A stretch of DNA of 64,000 nucleotides from Deltaproteobacteria bacterium (GCA_029210625.1 JARGFU010000012.1:62001-126000); one strand, 5' to 3'. Positions 27,579-36,779 are shown, counted from the stretch's first letter. Program-made: numbers and translations. Notes: generated from the sequence alone by a model not told the origin.

Positions 27579-28876
27579 GTGAAGCCGATGGTGCCGGCCT
27601 CGTCGAGGAGGCGCTCGGGGGGCGGCATGAAGGGCGCGGCGCGGGCGACCGCCTCGAGCGCGTGACGATCCAGCGCGGGGATGCCCGAGGGGCGGATCAG
27701 CCTGGCCGCCATCACCGCACCCTCCCCGTCGAGGCGCAGGTGCACCCGCAGCTCGATGTGGTCGCTCCGGAAGAGCTCGGCTCTTCCCTCGAGCGCGGCC
27801 TGAACGATCGGGATGGGCATCCAGAGCGGCTCGACGGCCTCCCGGACGCGGAGCAGGTAGGCGTAGAGGAGGTTGCGATCGGTCGAGGCGGCGTCCTCCT
27901 CACCCTCCTTCTCGGCGTCGATCCGATCCCCACCCCCGAGCTGCATCTCCGTGGCCGCCTCGCTGCCCGCGCTCGCGCCGGTGCTCGGGGTGGCACCGGA
28001 GTAGGTCGCCAGCCGGGCCGCGACCGGGTTGCCCCTTCGAGGCAGCGCCGCGGCGCGAGCCAGCGCGGCCGCCCGGCCCGGCTCGGGGAGGCTCTCGGGG
28101 AGGACCACCCGCGGCTGATCGCCGGCGGGAAGGACCTCGTCGATCACGAAGACCGGCGGCAGCGTCTCCTCGAGCTGCATCTGTCCGCTGGCCTCGGCCA
28201 GGGCGTCGAAGGTGGGCAGATCCTCGATCCGCTCCCTGGGCAGGGGCGCGGGGGCCGTCTCCTCCAGCGGTGCGAGCTCCGGCAGGGCGCGGGCCGCCAC
28301 CGGCGAATAGTGGGGCTGGCGCTGGAGCGCCTCGGCCAGCTCGGCCGGCCGCTCGATCACCTGGGCCTCGGCCGTGGGCAAGACGGTGCCGAGATCCTCC
28401 CGCGCCGTCGAACCCGACTCGGCGAGCGCCAGGGTGGGCGCGGCCTCGGAGGCCCGGGTGGCGGCCTCGGCCTCCAGCGTCTCGAGCCGCGCCGCCTGGT
28501 GAGCCTCGGGCGCCCTCCGGGCCGGCCGCTCCGAGGTACCCCGGCGCAGCGCCTCGCGCACTTCAGCCTGCCCCGCGACGACCGTGGTCTCCTCCCTCGA
28601 GGAGCGGCGCCGGGCCCGGGTCTCCTCCTCGACCCGGCGGTCGAGGTCCGAGAGGCGCTCGGCCTCGGTCCGGAGGTTCTCCTCCCAGGCCTCCGGGCTC
28701 AGGGCGACCACGGCGACGGGCAGCTCCTCCTCGTCCTCCCCCTCCAGCGGACTCCACGTGAGGCCCAGCGGCAGGATCACCGCGAGGTGGACCAGCAAGG
28801 AGATCCCCTGGGCCGCGGAGAGCCGCCAGGGGCTCTGGGCCACTCGCGCGCGGGGCTGGGGGATCGTGCGGCTCAC
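27530..28876 (-). CDS. TonB-like periplasm-spanning protein
   Basis: 448 residues. One N-terminal TM helix (GISLLVHLAVILPLGLTW), a long Ala/Glu/Pro-rich low-complexity linker (about 60-320), and a C-terminal TonB-type domain (LLYAYLLRVREAVEPLW, then LRVHLRLDGEGAVMAARLIRPSG, LDRHALEAVARAAPF). TonB homologues carry proton-motive energy to outer-membrane receptors; no ExbB, ExbD or receptor is nearby, so a structural or specialised role is possible. GTG start. Thirteen bp downstream of the toroid gene, same strand. Confidence 0.75.
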   Translation of the reverse strand: MSRTIPQPRARVAQSPWRLSAAQGISLLVHLAVILPLGLTWSPLEGEDEEELPVAVVALSPEAWEENLRTEAERLSDLDRRVEEETRARRRSSREETTVVAGQAEVREALRRGTSERPARRAPEAHQAARLETLEAEAATRASEAAPTLALAESGSTAREDLGTVLPTAEAQVIERPAELAEALQRQPHYSPVAARALPELAPLEETAPAPLPRERIEDLPTFDALAEASGQMQLEETLPPVFVIDEVLPAGDQPRVVLPESLPEPGRAAALARAAALPRRGNPVAARLATYSGATPSTGASAGSEAATEMQLGGGDRIDAEKEGEEDAASTDRNLLYAYLLRVREAVEPLWMPIPIVQAALEGRAELFRSDHIELRVHLRLDGEGAVMAARLIRPSGIPALDRHALEAVARAAPFMPPPERLLDEAGTIGFTYGARTFLSPGGAGGP

Positions 28877-28889
28877 GGCGCTACGGGTT

Positions 28890-29819
28890 CTATCTCGCGG
28901 CGAGCGCGAGGACGACCTCGGCGGTGACCTCGTGGACGACGTCGCCGACGAAGGGCTCGGGGAGGCCGTCGTGGTAGGCGGCCCAGCTGCCGTCCGTGAG
29001 CTGGGTGCGGGTCAGCCAGGCGCGGCCCTTCTTCACGGCGCTGCGGGCCTCCTTGCGGGGGGTGAGCGCCTCCACGGCGTAGGCGGTGGCCTGGGTGTTG
29101 CGGTGGGCCCAGGAGCCGTCGGCCTCCTGTGCCTTCACGAGGTCCGCGGCCAGGCGGCCGCGGGCCCGCGAGAGGTCCTTGCCCGGCAGCCCGTTGAGGG
29201 CGCCGAGGAGCGCGGCCCGGGAGGTGGTCGCCCAGCCGCGGCCCTCGGCCTCGGCCTCCCAGACCACGGGGCGGGCGAGGATCTGGCGGGCGAGCTCGCC
29301 GGCGAAGTCCTTCTCCCCGACGGCCCGGGCCGCCCGGATCACCAGGGCGAGGTCGTAGCCGATGAGGGCCTGCTGCCGCTCGCGGACGTGCACCAGCCGG
29401 CCCACCACCTCCTCGGCGGTGGCGCCGGACCAGCGCCGCTCGAAGAGCTGGCGCGCGGCGTCGGTGTAGACGTGGTTGCCCGAGACCCGCCCGAGCTCGG
29501 CGAGGGCCTCCACGTCGGGGTCGAAGAGCCGCCGCCATTCGGCCAGGTCGGCGACCCGGGCGTCACCCCAGCGCAACGCGGCCTCCCGGGCCGCGTCGCT
29601 GCCGCTGCGCTCCCAGGCGCGCACCAGGGAGAGCGCCACCAGCCCGGCCGAGTTGGGGGCGAGGGTCTTGCCGTCCCGCTTCCAGGTCCAGGTGGCCTCC
29701 AGGTCACCGGCGTCCCGTTGCGCGCTGGCGAGCTGCGCGGTGGCCCGTTCGAGGGGCTCCGCGCTCACGGCGGCGGGGAGGAGCAGGAGGGCGAGCAGGG
29801 CAAGGGCGGCACGGTGCAT
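28890..29819 (-). CDS. secreted alpha/alpha-toroid protein (prenyltransferase/squalene-oxidase repeat-like)
   Basis: 309 residues with a Sec signal peptide (HRAALALLALLLLPAAVSA). The mature part is helical, with two QW-like repeats near the C terminus: AQEADGSWAHRNTQATAYAV and TQLTDGSWAAYHDG. Such repeats occur in squalene cyclases, bacterial alpha-2-macroglobulins and secreted toroids of unknown function; the DXDD cyclase motif is absent, so catalysis is doubtful. ATG 29819 is preceded by GAGG eight to ten bases upstream; an in-frame start at 29855 is possible. Upstream partner of the TonB-like gene. Confidence 0.6.
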   Translation of the reverse strand: MHRAALALLALLLLPAAVSAEPLERATAQLASAQRDAGDLEATWTWKRDGKTLAPNSAGLVALSLVRAWERSGSDAAREAALRWGDARVADLAEWRRLFDPDVEALAELGRVSGNHVYTDAARQLFERRWSGATAEEVVGRLVHVRERQQALIGYDLALVIRAARAVGEKDFAGELARQILARPVVWEAEAEGRGWATTSRAALLGALNGLPGKDLSRARGRLAADLVKAQEADGSWAHRNTQATAYAVEALTPRKEARSAVKKGRAWLTRTQLTDGSWAAYHDGLPEPFVGDVVHEVTAEVVLALAAR

Positions 29820-29995
29820 GGGGACTACCTCGTTCGACGATCCGGGATCGATCAAGGGGGGCCTTCACGGACCGGCCCCCCGTAGGAGCAAGCCTAGCGA
29901 GACGGAGACCGAACTCGCAACCAGCCCCTAGCTTGGGATCGGCAGCGCGACCGCGCAAACGGCTTCCCGGGGGTGACGGGAATACCCGACACTTC

Positions 29996-31342
29996 TTAGA
30001 GGAAGAACGCCCAGGCCATGGTGATGGTCACGGTGGCCACCACCAGCTGCAGGGGCACGCCGAAGCGGGCGAAGTCCCAGAAGCGGTAGCCTCCCGCCGA
30101 GTAGACCATCAGGAGCAGGAAGAAGAGCGCCACGCCGGCGCGCTCCCGGCGGGGCCGCTGGCTGCCCTCGACCTCGGCGACGAGGAGGAAGTTGCCGTCG
30201 TTGCGGTGGAGGCGCTCCCAGGTGGGCTGGGCCTCCATCAGCAGCGCGTCGCCCGCCTCGAGGACGATGTCGCCGATCTTCTTGTCGATCCGCGCGCCGT
30301 GACGGTGGACGGCGATGATCGCCGCGTTGAAGTGGGTGCGGAAGCCCGCGTCGCGCACGCTCTGGCCCACCAGCCGGGAGGAGCCCGAGATCACCGCCTC
30401 GACCAGCACCCGCTCGGGGCGGTCGGCCGAGAGGCGGGCGACCTGGTCCTCGGCGGGCGCCAGCCCGGGGAAGCGGGCGAGGTCCTTCACCGACTCGACG
30501 ATGCCGACGAAGACCAGGTGGTCCCCCTCGCGCAGCTGGGTCTGGGGGCCGGGCGCCGGCAGGGTCACGCCCTCGCGCTGCACCTCCGCCAGGAAGAGCT
30601 GGGGCAGGTGCCGCAGCCCGGCCTCCTCCACGCTCTTGCCGGCCACCGTCGAGCCGGGCTCGACCCGCATCACCACGCTGTACTCACGGGCGTTCGCCGC
30701 GGTGGGCAGGATGCCCTCCCGGGCGGCCGGCAGCCAGCGGCTGACCGCCAGCATGTAGATCAGGCCGGCGATCGAGGCCGGGATCCCCAGCTTGCCCACC
30801 TCGAAGATGCCGACCTGCACCCCGGGGACGGCCTCCTGGTAGAGGCCGAGCACCACCAGGTTGGTGCTGGTCCCGATGAGGGTGCACATCCCGCCGAGGG
30901 TGGCGGCGAAGGAGAGGGGCATCAGCAGGCGGGAGGCCGAGGCCCCCATGCGCTTGGCCCAGCCCTGGACCACCGGGATGCCCATCGCCACCACCGCCGT
31001 GTTGCCGGTGAAGGCGGAGAGGAAGGCGACCGGCGCGATCAGCCGCAGCCGGGCCATCACCATGCTCTGCGGCCGCCCGAGCAGGCGCTCGGCGATGGAG
31101 TCGATGGCGCCCGTCTCCTTCACGCCCGCCGCGACGATGAAGAGGGCGGCCACCGTGAGCACCCCGGGGTTGGAGAAGCCGGCGAAGGCCTCCTCGGTCG
31201 GCAGCACCCCGGTGAGGAGGATGACGAGCAGCCCTCCGCCGAGGAGCATGTCGGGGCCGGCGACGTTGCGCATCAGGCCCAGGAGCACGGGGACGAGCGT
31301 GCCCAGGGTGATCCAGGCGTCGAGGGTCAGGCCGGCGAGCAT
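29996..31342 (-). CDS. SLC13/DASS-type transporter with two RCK_C domains; second membrane half internally deleted
   Basis: 448 residues against about 590 usual for this architecture. Residues 1-205 are the first membrane half with the ion/substrate hairpin motifs LSAFTGNTAVVAMGIPV and LGGMCTLIGTSTNLVV. Residues 210-395 hold two TrkA_C/RCK_C domains (LREGDHLVFVG and LEAGDALLMEAQPTW). Then the second half enters one helix (AGVALFFLLLM, to residue 412) and jumps to VYSAGGYRFWDFARFGVPL, which is normally the last helix region. The second NNAA and PIGxQTN motifs are missing. The frame is intact. Probably non-functional as a classical carrier, or an assembly deletion. Confidence 0.8.
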   Translation of the reverse strand: MLAGLTLDAWITLGTLVPVLLGLMRNVAGPDMLLGGGLLVILLTGVLPTEEAFAGFSNPGVLTVAALFIVAAGVKETGAIDSIAERLLGRPQSMVMARLRLIAPVAFLSAFTGNTAVVAMGIPVVQGWAKRMGASASRLLMPLSFAATLGGMCTLIGTSTNLVVLGLYQEAVPGVQVGIFEVGKLGIPASIAGLIYMLAVSRWLPAAREGILPTAANAREYSVVMRVEPGSTVAGKSVEEAGLRHLPQLFLAEVQREGVTLPAPGPQTQLREGDHLVFVGIVESVKDLARFPGLAPAEDQVARLSADRPERVLVEAVISGSSRLVGQSVRDAGFRTHFNAAIIAVHRHGARIDKKIGDIVLEAGDALLMEAQPTWERLHRNDGNFLLVAEVEGSQRPRRERAGVALFFLLLMVYSAGGYRFWDFARFGVPLQLVVATVTITMAWAFFL

Positions 31343-31398
31343 CGAGCGGGACCCTAGCCTGGAACCCCGGGCCGAGAAAGCCGCAATCCGAACCGCCT

Positions 31399-32439
31399 CT
31401 AGGGCGTCGGGTCGATCACCAGGGCCTCGGCCATCGCCCCGAGGGTCGCCCCCACGACCTGCGCGGCGAAGGCGTCGTCGAGGGTGGCGGTGTCGTCGAT
31501 GGAGCCCCGGCAGTGGTAGGTGTCCGAGCGGAACTCGCCGCTGTCGGAGAGGAAGATCGCCGGGTACTCGGCCATCCAGAAGGGCGCGTGGTCCGAGCGC
31601 CGCAGGTCCGAGACCATGGGCGAGTTCTTCAGGGCGTCCGAGAGGGGCAGGTCGGCGTACTCGAGGCCGAGGGCGTCGGCGAAGTCGAAGAAGTCGAAGG
31701 CGACGGCCTCGGACTGGAAGTCGCGGATGGCGGCGATGAAGTCGCCCCGGTAGCCCCGATCGGCCAGGCGGCCGATCTCGTCGGGGAAGAGCAGGTCCAG
31801 TCCGTCGGGGATGGTCTGGCTGTCCGGCGTGTCGTCCTTGAAGCCGATCATGTCGTAGTTGAAGCTGGCGACGATGTCCTGGCCGTTGGCGTCGGCCCGG
31901 GTGACGTACTCGATCGAGCCCAGCAGCCCCCGCTCCTCCTCGTCCCAGAAGGCCACGACCAGGGTGCGCTCGAAGGCGGCCTGGGAGAGCACCCGGGCGA
32001 TCTCCAGGGCGCCGGCGACGCCGGTGGCGTTGTCGTTGGCGCCCGGGCAGCCGGGGATGTGATCGTAGTGCGCGCCGACCAGCACCTCCTCGGTGGGGGT
32101 GGTGGTCCCCGGCAGGGTGCCGATCACGTTGATGCCCGTGCCGTAGTCGTGCAGCTCGACGGTGAAGCCCAGCTCCTCGAGCCGGCCGGCGATCCGATCC
32201 TGCACCGCCTGCCAGTGGGTCGAGCCGGGCACCCGCTCCTCGGCGATGAAGGCGAGGTCGGCGCTGTAGCGGGCCTCCTCCACGCAGCGCACGAGCTCAC
32301 CGGCCGTCGCCGTCCCGCAGACCGGCGCCCCTCCGTCGACGCCTCCATCGGCGCCGTCGGAGTCCTCGCCCGGGCAGGCGGTCAGCAGCAGGAGCGACGA
32401 GAGCAGGACGACGGAGAGGGCAGCAGGCTCGTTCCTCAT
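31399..32439 (-). CDS. M28-family zinc aminopeptidase lipoprotein
   Basis: 346 residues. Lipoprotein signal with Cys22 (LLLLTAC) and a short Asp/Gly linker. M28 catalytic set: H124 and D126 in VGAHYDHIPG, D136 in GANDNATG, E167/E168 in FWDEEERGLLGS, D196 in FNYDMIGF, and the late histidine in RRSDHAPFW. Releases N-terminal amino acids outside the cytoplasm. Divergent from the lipoprotein at 32533; 56 bp upstream of the SLC13 gene on the same strand. Confidence 0.9.
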   Translation of the reverse strand: MRNEPAALSVVLLSSLLLLTACPGEDSDGADGGVDGGAPVCGTATAGELVRCVEEARYSADLAFIAEERVPGSTHWQAVQDRIAGRLEELGFTVELHDYGTGINVIGTLPGTTTPTEEVLVGAHYDHIPGCPGANDNATGVAGALEIARVLSQAAFERTLVVAFWDEEERGLLGSIEYVTRADANGQDIVASFNYDMIGFKDDTPDSQTIPDGLDLLFPDEIGRLADRGYRGDFIAAIRDFQSEAVAFDFFDFADALGLEYADLPLSDALKNSPMVSDLRRSDHAPFWMAEYPAIFLSDSGEFRSDTYHCRGSIDDTATLDDAFAAQVVGATLGAMAEALVIDPTP

Positions 32440-32532
32440 GGCGCGAACTTCGCATGTCCCGGCCCCTCCTGTCGCGGGGCCCGCGAGCCCGCAGGTCGCC
32501 GGGGCGGCGCTTCGGGCTATGCTGACCCCTCC

Positions 32533-33393
32533 ATGCCTCGCCTCAGCTCGCTCGCGCTCCTCGCCCTGGCTCTCCTGATCACCGCCTGCCCCGGCCCCGC
32601 CCCGGGGGGTGACGGCGGCTCGCCCGACGCCACCAGCGACGGCGGCCCCCCGGCCGACGGCGGCCTCGACGGGGGCGGGGAGGACGGCGGGGTGGATGGC
32701 GGCGAGGACGGCGGCTGCCCGGGCTGCGGGGAGTGCACCCCCGAGGCCACGCGCTGCGAGGGGCCGCGCCTGGCGACCTGCGACACCCTCGGCCGCTGGC
32801 TCCCGGCCGAGACCTGCGCCGGAGGCCTCTGCCGCCAGGACACCTGCGTGGCGGTGAGCACCTGCGAGGCCGAGCAGCCGGCCTGCTGCGCCCTGCCGGA
32901 GGACTGCGGCCTCCTCGAGTGGCGCTTCACCTGCGCCGAGTGCCGGCCGGTGGACGCGGAGGCGGACTGCCTCTCGGGCCTCTGCGCGGCCCGCACCCTC
33001 ACCACCGTCGACCTCACCCTGCGGGCCAGCGCCCGGGACCTGCTCCCCGCCACCCGCCTGGCGGTGCGCTCGGGCGTGATGACCCTCTACCGCGCGGAGA
33101 GCTCCGACGGCCGGAGCGTGGACTGCGCCCTGATCGAGGGCGGCGCCCACGACGCGCAGGACCCCACCCTCAACGTCGTCCACTCCCGCTACCTCGACTA
33201 CCAGGCCGGCACCGGCAACGACCTCTACGACGCCAACATCCGGGGCCTGCCCCACGAGCCCGCGCTCACGGTCGTGCTGACGGTCTACGACGACTACCAG
33301 GGCAGGGGGAGCGCCCTGGCCCGGGCCTGCCTCGCCGCGGTCGACCTCGTCGACGGCGGCAGGGTCATCGTCGACCTCGCCGAGCTTCCCTGA
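32533..33393 (+). CDS. linker-rich exported lipoprotein, unknown function
   Basis: 286 residues. Lipobox around LLITAC (Cys19), then an Asp/Gly linker of repeated DGG units (residues 27-61) typical of myxobacterial lipoproteins, a cysteine-rich segment of about 14 cysteines (61-160), and a C-terminal beta-rich part (VDLTLRASARDLLPAT...) of unknown family. TATGCT at 32518-32523 lies 9 nt before the ATG with no Shine-Dalgarno, compatible with a very short leader. Tail overlaps the DUF190 gene by 29 bp. Confidence 0.78.
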   Translation: MPRLSSLALLALALLITACPGPAPGGDGGSPDATSDGGPPADGGLDGGGEDGGVDGGEDGGCPGCGECTPEATRCEGPRLATCDTLGRWLPAETCAGGLCRQDTCVAVSTCEAEQPACCALPEDCGLLEWRFTCAECRPVDAEADCLSGLCAARTLTTVDLTLRASARDLLPATRLAVRSGVMTLYRAESSDGRSVDCALIEGGAHDAQDPTLNVVHSRYLDYQAGTGNDLYDANIRGLPHEPALTVVLTVYDDYQGRGSALARACLAAVDLVDGGRVIVDLAELP

Positions 33394-33739
33394 GGCCAGC
33401 CTCCTCGGGCGCGTAGCGGATGACCCGGACCCGCTCCAGGGTCACCAGCCCCTCCCGCATCATCTCGGAGAGGATGGCCTCGAGCGCCGGCACCCGCGCC
33501 TCCTCCTCGACGATCTCGATCACCACCGGCAGGTCCTCCGAGAGGCGCAGCAGGCTGGTGGTGTGCAGCACGCTGCGCGCCCCGAAGCCCGCGACGCCGT
33601 GGAAGACCGTCGCGCCGGCGAAGCCCTCCCGGCGCAGCCGCTCGACCAGCGCGGTGGAGAGAGGCTGACCGCGGAAGCGATCGTCCTCACCGATGAAGAT
33701 CCGCACCAGCATCGCCTCGCCCGAGAGCGCCCGCACCAT
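33365..33739 (-). CDS. DUF190-family protein
   Basis: 124 residues. Core MLVRIFIGEDDRFRGQPLS, GATVFHGVAGFG, LPVVIEIVEEEARV matches the DUF190 ferredoxin-like domain often encoded beside CrcB. Function not established; a regulatory PII-like role has been proposed. ATG 33739 is preceded by AGGAGG six bases upstream, so the nine extra N-terminal residues are probably real. Located 31 bp after crcB. Confidence 0.85.
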   Translation of the reverse strand: MVRALSGEAMLVRIFIGEDDRFRGQPLSTALVERLRREGFAGATVFHGVAGFGARSVLHTTSLLRLSEDLPVVIEIVEEEARVPALEAILSEMMREGLVTLERVRVIRYAPEEAGLREARRGRR

Positions 33740-33770
33740 GGCCGTCCTCCTTCGAGGACAACCTAGGGGA

Positions 33771-34151
33771 TCAGGAGCCGAAGATCTGGCGAGCGAGGAG
33801 GAGCCCGGCGAAGCCGCAGAGGAGGCAGGTCACGACCATCCCGCCGAAGTAGAGGGCCGCCAGGCCGTAGGCCCGCTCCTGGAGATAGAGCGTCGCCTCG
33901 TAGTTGAAGGTCGAGTAGGTGGTCAGGGCCCCGAAGAAGCCGGTGCCCACCGCGATGCGCAGGTTCGGGGGGAGCAGCTCGGTGGTCAGCCCCAGATGCA
34001 TCAGGAAGGCCAGGCCGAAGGAGCCCAGGGCGTTCACCGCGAGGGTCCCCCAGGGGAAGGCCGGCCCCAGCCCGGCGGCGAGCCAGCCGGAGAGCCCGTA
34101 GCGGGCGGCGGCCCCGAGGGCCCCGCCCAGGCTGATCCACAGGAGCTTCAC
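33771..34151 (-). CDS. crcB: CrcB/Fluc fluoride channel
   Basis: 126 residues, four TM helices, normal length. Signature segments GGALGAAARYGLSGWL, WGTLAVNALGSFGLAFL and GTGFFGALTTYSTFNYEA. Exports fluoride as a dual-topology dimer. GTG start overlaps the M16 protease stop (GTGA). I find no fluoride riboswitch; expression appears tied to the protease gene. A single homomeric crcB is enough in many bacteria. Confidence 0.95.
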   Translation of the reverse strand: MKLLWISLGGALGAAARYGLSGWLAAGLGPAFPWGTLAVNALGSFGLAFLMHLGLTTELLPPNLRIAVGTGFFGALTTYSTFNYEATLYLQERAYGLAALYFGGMVVTCLLCGFAGLLLARQIFGS

Positions 34152-36712
34152 CCGAGGAAAGGCGCGGCGCAGCCCTCGGGCCCCACCACGGTGAGCACCT
34201 CGCGACCCGGGACGATCAGGCGGCGGGCCACGGCCACCACCTTGTCGGCGTCCACGGCCTCGATGCCGGCGGCGTAGCGCTGGTGCGCGTCGAAGCCCAG
34301 GCCGTAGGCCTCGTCGAAGGCCGCCAGGGCGGCCCGGGCCGAGGCCCGCTGCAGGCCGATGTCGTGGGAGCCGACGAGGTAGCGCCGGGCGCGCTCGAGC
34401 TCCGAGGCCTCGGGAGCCTGCTGGCAGACCTTCTCGAGCTCGGCCCGGATCCCGCTCACCGCCTCCTCGACCTTGTCCGGGGAGGTGCCGATGTAGACCG
34501 CGAAGAAGCCCGGGTCGATCCCCTCGACGCCCATCGAGGTCACCGAGTAGGCCAGCGAGCGCTTGTCGCGCAGCTCCATGAAGAGGCGGCCGCCCTGCCC
34601 CGAGAGCACCGAGTTGAGCACGTCGAGGGCGAAGCGATCGTCGTCGTCGAGCTTGAGCCCGGGGTAGCCGATGACCACGTGGGCCTGCGCCTTGTCGAGG
34701 GCCCGGGTGACCACCCGCGGCGCCTCGGGCTCGGGCTCGACGGCCACGGTGGGCAGGGCCACGGCGGCCTGCCCGCCCTGGAAGAGCGCCTCGCAGCGCT
34801 CGACGATCTCGTCGCGCTGCACGTCCCCCACCACCGCCAGGGTGAGGCGGGAGGTCGGATAGAGCTCGGTGAGGCGCCCGCGCAGGGCGGCGGAGTCGAG
34901 CTTCGCCAGAGTCTCGGCGCTGCCCCGCACGTCCATCCGGTAGGGGTGCTCCTGGTAGAGGGTCTCCTGGAAGAGGTCGAAGGCCACCCCGGCCGGGTTG
35001 TCCTCCCGGGCGCGGATCTCCTCGAGCTGCAGCGTGCGCTCCTTGTCGACCTCCTCCTGCGGGAAGGTCGCCCCCTGCAGGCACCGGGCGTAGAGCGCGA
35101 GGCCGGCCTCGAGGTCGGGGCGGAGGAATTCGCCCACCAGGCCGAAGGAGTTGCGGCCGCTGACCCCGGTGAGGGTCGCCGCCCAGCTGTCCACCTGCTC
35201 GGCGATCGCCTCGGCGTCGAGGTCCGCGGTCCCGGAGGTGAGGGTCCGGGCCATGAGGGTCTCGATGCCGTTGTTCTCGGGGGTCTCGTAGCGAAGGCCG
35301 CCGACGAAGACGCCGCGGACCGCCGCCAGGGGCACGGCCGGATCCTCCTGCACCAGCAGGGTCAGGCCGGAGGCGAGCTCGATCCGCTCCATCTCGCCGC
35401 CGCGCTTGCGGGGCCGGGGGGCGGGGCGGGCCTTCCGGGCCGCCTCGTGACAGATCTCCTGCAGCGCCGCCGCGTCGAAGTCGCTCTCCTCGTCGACCAG
35501 GGCCACCGAGGTCAGCCCCTCGGGCCGCAGGTAGGCCTGCGCCACCCGCTGCACCTCGGCCGGGCTGACGTCGGCGATGCGCTGGTGGTAGCGGGCCTCG
35601 AAGGCGGTGCTACCGCAGACGGTGTGGAAGAAGCCCATCCGGCGGGCCTGCCCCTGCACGGTCTCCTGCTGGTAGACGGACTCGGCGAGCACGATGCGCT
35701 TGGCCTTGGCCAGCTCGGCGTCCGAGGGCGGGGCCTCGTGGAGGGCGTAGCAGCAGGCCAGCATCTCGGCCAGCGCCTCCCGGGGCCGCTCGGAGGGCGC
35801 CTGGGCGCGGGCGAAGAGCAGGCCCGGATCCCGGGGGGTGTAGGCGTAGGCGCCGGCGTCGTTGGCCACCTGGAGGTCGCGCACCAGGCGCTTCACCAGG
35901 CGGGAGGACTCCCCCTGCCCGAGGATCACCGAGAGCAGATCGAGGGCCGCCACGTCGTCCTCGACGGCCGCGGGGATGTGCCAGGCCAGGTCGAGGTAGG
36001 CCTCCTGCACCTTGTCGTGCACCACCGAGCTGCGCAGGCCGCTCTGCGGGGGCTCGGCGGGGCGGCCGGGCTGCTCCCCTCGCTCGCTGCCCGCCCAGTC
36101 CCCGAAGTAGCGCTCGACCTCGCCGCGGGCCGCGTCGAGCTCGAAGTCGCCCACCAGGAGCAGGGCCACCTGCTCGGGGCGGTAGTGCTTCCGGTAGAAG
36201 GCGAGGATGTCGTCGCGGGAGAAGTTGCTGACGGTCTCCTCGAAGCCGATCACCGGCCGCCGGTAGGGGTGCCGCTCGAAGGCGAGGCCGAAGGTCTCCC
36301 GGGAGGCCCGGCGGCTGGGCATGTCGTAGGCCCGGCGCATCTCCTCGAGGATGACCTCCCGCTCCCGGGCCAGCTCCTCCGGATCGAAGGCCGAGTGGCG
36401 CAGGGCGTCGGAGAGGATGTCGAGGCCGACCCCGAAGTGCCGGCTCGCCAGCACCAGGTGGTAGACCGTCTCGTCGAAGCTGGTCCAGGCGTTGATGTCG
36501 CCGCCGGCGGCCTCCACGGCCTGGGCGATCTCTCCCACCCCGCGCCGCGCCGTGCCCTTGAAGAGCATGTGCTCGTGCACGTGGGCCAGGCCGGCCTCGG
36601 CGTCGGTCTCGTCGGCGCTACCCGCGGCGACCCAGGCCTGGAAGGCCACCACGGGCGCGGCCCGGTTCTGGTGGAGAAGGACGGTCAGTCCATTGTCGAG
36701 CGTGAATTGCAC
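34148..36712 (-). CDS. M16 zinc protease, two fused pitrilysin halves
   Basis: 854 residues. First half has the inverted zinc motif HVHEH (about residue 44) with the distal glutamate region further on, R/Y-type substrate contacts (FDETVYHLVL). The second half (from about 430, ELASGLTLLVQEDPAVPL) repeats the fold but lacks HxxEH, as expected for the inactive clamp domain. No signal peptide, so cytoplasmic unless exported otherwise. GTG start. Heads an operon with crcB and DUF190. Confidence 0.92.
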   Translation of the reverse strand: MQFTLDNGLTVLLHQNRAAPVVAFQAWVAAGSADETDAEAGLAHVHEHMLFKGTARRGVGEIAQAVEAAGGDINAWTSFDETVYHLVLASRHFGVGLDILSDALRHSAFDPEELAREREVILEEMRRAYDMPSRRASRETFGLAFERHPYRRPVIGFEETVSNFSRDDILAFYRKHYRPEQVALLLVGDFELDAARGEVERYFGDWAGSERGEQPGRPAEPPQSGLRSSVVHDKVQEAYLDLAWHIPAAVEDDVAALDLLSVILGQGESSRLVKRLVRDLQVANDAGAYAYTPRDPGLLFARAQAPSERPREALAEMLACCYALHEAPPSDAELAKAKRIVLAESVYQQETVQGQARRMGFFHTVCGSTAFEARYHQRIADVSPAEVQRVAQAYLRPEGLTSVALVDEESDFDAAALQEICHEAARKARPAPRPRKRGGEMERIELASGLTLLVQEDPAVPLAAVRGVFVGGLRYETPENNGIETLMARTLTSGTADLDAEAIAEQVDSWAATLTGVSGRNSFGLVGEFLRPDLEAGLALYARCLQGATFPQEEVDKERTLQLEEIRAREDNPAGVAFDLFQETLYQEHPYRMDVRGSAETLAKLDSAALRGRLTELYPTSRLTLAVVGDVQRDEIVERCEALFQGGQAAVALPTVAVEPEPEAPRVVTRALDKAQAHVVIGYPGLKLDDDDRFALDVLNSVLSGQGGRLFMELRDKRSLAYSVTSMGVEGIDPGFFAVYIGTSPDKVEEAVSGIRAELEKVCQQAPEASELERARRYLVGSHDIGLQRASARAALAAFDEAYGLGFDAHQRYAAGIEAVDADKVVAVARRLIVPGREVLTVVGPEGCAAPFLG

Positions 36713-36764
36713 GGCGCCTCACAGGTTCGATAGTGGGGAGCCATGCAATATAGGACTGTCGTCC

Positions 36765-36779
36765 CGGACGCCACGTCCG
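36765..36779 (-). terminator. small stem-loop just after pckA
   Basis: CGGACG-CCA-CGTCCG, a six-pair stem with a three-base loop, starts 13 bp downstream of the pckA stop. No T tract follows, so as an intrinsic terminator it is weak; it may instead stabilise the pckA 3' end. Confidence 0.3.

Noticed and set aside
34283-36733. An 816-codon open frame opposite the M16 protease
   Set aside because: Shadow frame; low-complexity translation and full overlap with a convincing conserved gene.
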